A DNA stretch of 35,449 nt from Acidobacteriota bacterium (GTDB taxonomy: Bacteria; Acidobacteriota; Thermoanaerobaculia; Multivoradales; J023): contig JAJCXO010000026.1 in assembly GCA_029263395.1 (NCBI GenBank), positions 1 to 35,449 on the forward strand, given 5' to 3'. The notes under the pieces are model-generated. The model worked only from the letters and a program-made list of their open reading frames with translations, did no database searches and was not told the origin of the DNA. Positions within the stretch are counted from its first letter, which is position 1. Every line of letters begins with the position of its first letter. Shown here piece by piece: positions 33,534-35,449 of this stretch. The position numbers and the translations under genes are program-made.

Positions 33534-33819
33534 GTGGATATTCGTTTTTATCTCGACCCAGAGACAGGTGAGCCACACATCTACGAGCACGACGTGAGCG
33601 AGGATGAGGTTGAGGAAGTGCTACGATATCCGGGCGACGACTTGCCGGGCCGCCGGGATTCTCGTATCGCCTTGGGGGCAAACAGAGTCCGGTCGCTACT
33701 TGCAAGTGGTCTATGTCCAGGATCCTGACCGGCATAGCCTCTTCGTCGTGACTGCATATGATCTACGAGGCAAAGCCCTGACGGCATACCGTCGACGCAG
33801 AAAGCGAAAGAGAACATGA
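33534..33819 (+). pseudogene. BrnT/DUF4258-like small toxin, frameshifted
   Basis: From GTG at 33534 the frame reads DIRFYLDPETGEPHIYEHDV, then SEDEVEEVL, and breaks after RRDSRIALG. Removing one G from the five-G tract at 33674-33678 continues it as QTESGRYLQVVYVQDPDRHS, LFVVTAYDLRGKALTAY and a basic tail. The roughly 95-residue product resembles BrnT/DUF4258-type toxins (HxVSxxEVEEVL, then a strand with VVYV, then AYxxxxKALTAYRRRRKRK). Its stop overlaps the next gene's start as ATGA, the usual toxin-antitoxin layout. TACTAT ends six bases before the GTG. The break may be decay or error. Confidence 0.55.
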
Positions 33820-34031
33820 AAGCCACCAAAGAGTTTCCTTCGGGCTGGAACGAGCAACGGGTTCAGGACGTGCTGAACTACTACGAGAGCCAAACCGACG
33901 AAGACGCCGCTGCTGAGCATAAGGCAGCGTTGTCGAGTTCGGATCATACGCTCATGGAGGTCCCAGCCGACTTGGTGCCAATTTTCCGGCAGCTGATCGC
34001 CGAACATCAGAGAGAGCAATCCAGCCACTGA
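33816..34031 (+). CDS. Probable antitoxin of the small-toxin pair
   Basis: A 71-residue acidic protein (KEFPSGWNEQRVQDVLNYYE, then SQTDEDAAAE, later LMEVPADLVPIFRQLIAEHQ) whose ATG overlaps the toxin-like gene's stop as ATGA. Small proteins of this kind, with W(N/D)E-RV-VL-YES and MEVP-LVP motifs, commonly follow DUF4258/BrnT-like genes. No DNA-binding domain is obvious. The toxin upstream is frameshifted, so the antitoxin may be orphaned. Confidence 0.6.
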   Translation: MKATKEFPSGWNEQRVQDVLNYYESQTDEDAAAEHKAALSSSDHTLMEVPADLVPIFRQLIAEHQREQSSH

Positions 34032-34178
34032 TTTGGCGCAGGGTTGCTGCCAAGTTGTTCGTCATCGATCACAGATATCCGTCCTAGATAGGGCCAGGGC
34101 GATGTCGTCTAGCGCGTTCTGACATAGATCGAAGTGCTTTTCGAGGAATGGTGGGAGTAGGTTGGTAACAATCCTCGA

Positions 34179-34577
34179 ATGAGTCCGCCCGTTCGGACAA
34201 GAAGAGACTACACGCTCTGGCAAGCGGACGAGGCGAGGAAAGAGATGTCCTTTGAGGTGACAGACGAAGAGCAAGCACTTTTGGACCGCTACTTGGACTT
34301 CTACGAAGCGCTGGCCAGCGGTGAACGCTCGCCTGACACCGAAGCGCAAGAGCATTTCGTCAGGGTAACGCAAGGCAAGGCCGGCGCTGAGACTTCACAT
34401 GAGTTCGCTTATGCCAAATTCATGCGTCAACAAGCCCAGGTCAGAGAGGCACGGCGCCTAGAAATGGAAGGGCGCCGGGAGTCCGAGCCGCCACCTGAGT
34501 GGTTTAGCCGTGAGGATCACGGAAAGTTGCAAAAGCGTCAGTTTAGAGACTGGATGAGCCGGAGGCGCGACAGCTGA
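34179..34577 (+). CDS. Hypothetical protein, possibly DUF413/MaoP-like
   Basis: A 132-residue, highly charged, probably helical protein. The middle (TDEEQALLDRYLDFYEALAS, GERSPDTEAQEHFVRVTQGK, ETSHEFAYAKFM) resembles the DUF413/MaoP pattern of L-x-xYG-xLxxLxxGxxxPxTxxExxFV-VxxGxxxAxTxxExxWxKY, but the match is from memory. No signal peptide. It lies in the accessory island downstream of the antitoxin, on the same strand, with about 150 bp between. Confidence 0.55.
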   Translation: MSPPVRTRRDYTLWQADEARKEMSFEVTDEEQALLDRYLDFYEALASGERSPDTEAQEHFVRVTQGKAGAETSHEFAYAKFMRQQAQVREARRLEMEGRRESEPPPEWFSREDHGKLQKRQFRDWMSRRRDS

Positions 34578-34700
34578 CGGAGATCGTCATCCTCACTCTC
34601 CTCATTCGAGGATAGCACGATCACCTGAAGTTGCTGAAGCGACTGCCGAGTCGGGCACAACCGCCGTCGAATCCGGGCGCCGAGGTTCAGCGGCGCAGAC

Positions 34701-34779
34701 GCATCGGTGGGCTACTGAACTACTACCCATCGGGAGGCCGCATGAGAGTTCGGCCGAGTTTTTGCACCATACGGGGAGG
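34701..34779 (+). mobile_element. Transposase C-terminus and IS-end remnant
   Basis: The plus strand reads VQRRRRIGGLLNYY and then shifts frame at ACTACCCATCGGGAGGCC; the intact relative at 21612 ends GLLNDYHREAA and a stop. GAGTTTTTGCACCATACGGGG follows, as at 21612-21686. Only the 3' end of a transposase gene and the adjacent IS end remain. Confidence 0.5.
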
Positions 34780-34785
34780 GCCTCT

Positions 34786-35112
34786 AACCGGTTACTTGGG
34801 CCTTGAGTAACGCACAAGTAACGGATTGGGGGAGAAAAGCGGCGTGTTGCAGCGTGGACCATGCACCCACCCTAAGGCGGCAAGTGCTTGATGATCAACC
34901 AGTTAGCGGCAGCTGGGGTGAACTGGGGTGAACTGGATCGAAGTGGGGAAAGGGGGCGTTGGTTCCGGGACTATGAGCTAAACGGATCAAACGCTGGCTT
35001 TGTAAGCTATTGATTATTAATAGTTTATAGCTGATGGCGTGCGAGCCTGGTTGAGTTGAGCAACCCTTGAGCAACCATGTGGGAGAGTGAAGTGGAATAG
35101 GCTGGGGTGAAC
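34786..35112. repeat. Integrase-upstream/att-like repeat, copy B
   Basis: A diverged direct repeat of 33172-33474, about 1.62 kb further on: AACCGGTTAC at 34786, TTGAGTAACG at 34803, CAAGTAACGG at 34815, the identical 28-bp block at 34954-34981 and TTGAGCAACC twice (35056-35065, 35067-35076). Three GGGGTGAAC repeats (34914, 34924, 35104 area) replace the TCTGGCGTA motifs of copy A. No integrase gene is attached; the transposase remnant lies where it would be. Confidence 0.65.
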
Positions 35113-35137
35113 GAGCGTACATAGACCCGGATTGGTC

Positions 35138-35449
35138 TCAAACGTCCCTTGGATCGATGGCGTGAATGCCGACTCCGGCGTAGCGTTGGAAGTCGCGAAC
35201 GTTGAATGTGAGGATCTCTGTGATGTTGTGCGCAAGCATGATGGCAGCCAGTCTTGCGTCGTGAACTTGGACGCCCGATACCTTGAATCGGACGACGAGC
35301 TCTCGCCAGCGATCGTAGAAATCGACTGTATCTCCAAGCCGCGGGAATCCACGCTCAAGAGCACCAACAAGACGACCCGCCTCCTCAGGCGTGTGTCCTA
35401 AGCCATTCTTGTCCTGAGGACGAGTGGCGACATTCCAGGCTTCGATGAG
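35138..35449 (-). CDS. VapC-like PIN-domain toxin (5' end outside window)
   Basis: The final 103 codons of a PIN-domain ribonuclease, entered at LIEAWNVATRPQDKNGLG and ending GIHAIDPRDV before the stop at 35138. A central segment reads EEAGRLVGALERGFPRLGDT, followed by VHDARLAAIMLAHNITEILT, which carries acidic residues typical of the magnesium site in the HDAR/LAAxMxxH region. NVRDFQRY near the end is characteristic of the family. The first catalytic acid and start codon are beyond the window. The gene shares about 90 near-identical bases with the truncated copy at 18790-19011. No antitoxin is visible here, and copy B of the att-like repeat lies just downstream. Confidence 0.85.
   Translation of the reverse strand, partial: LIEAWNVATRPQDKNGLGHTPEEAGRLVGALERGFPRLGDTVDFYDRWRELVVRFKVSGVQVHDARLAAIMLAHNITEILTFNVRDFQRYAGVGIHAIDPRDV

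Overview
This is a GC-rich bacterial window that looks like Acidobacteriota, possibly a Thermoanaerobaculia-type lineage. That placement is inference: there is no rRNA or other taxonomic marker. It rests on two CRTAC1-type (FG-GAP plus ASPIC/UnbV) proteins, a LytTR/His_kinase pair, a zinc-less anti-sigma-like protein, an IPTL-like C-terminal anchor and two proteins ending in FESG(E/D)xSAW. Lipoproteins, an OmpA-family protein, a probable beta-barrel and a CXXCH cytochrome point to a Gram-negative envelope. I see no rRNA, tRNA or CRISPR.

Layout. 1-8330 (+): two very large secreted multidomain proteins with a shared tail cassette; the first also carries a PGRP/amidase domain. 8331-10705: remnants, then a LytTR regulator and its frameshifted sensor kinase (-). 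10892-14367: a serine beta-lactamase-fold hydrolase (+) convergent with a frameshifted CRTAC1 protein (-). 14480-17150: OmpA-family lipoprotein and an anti-sigma-like protein, mixed with decayed fragments, including an acyl-carrier-protein (ACP) 3' remnant that also occurs at 8629. 17211-18677: a secreted beta-helix protein. 18790-21153: a VapC pseudogene and a membrane-anchored di-haem peroxidase-like protein. 21717-30885 (-): sulfatase-fold/TPR lipoprotein, SdrD-B-repeat surface protein, CRTAC1 lipoprotein and TPR lipoprotein, the last two with overlapping stop and start codons. 30931-32874 (+): Spy/CpxP-like protein, small secreted protein, outer-membrane barrel. 32905-35449: a mosaic of a truncated tyrosine integrase, two diverged copies of a roughly 300-bp integrase-upstream region, toxin-antitoxin-like genes, transposase remnants and a VapC-like PIN gene running off the end.

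Function. Nearly every intact gene encodes an envelope or extracellular protein, so this is an exported-protein region with no central metabolism. The most coherent block is 21717-30885, where lipoproteins and surface proteins carry TPR, beta-propeller and alkaline-phosphatase-fold domains. The right end is an accessory island where toxin-antitoxin-type genes sit next to repeated recombination-site-like DNA.

Caution. Five genes are each broken by an apparent single-base indel, three of them in homopolymers of 5-6 bases. This could be decay or sequencing error, and it affects which genes should be called pseudogenes.
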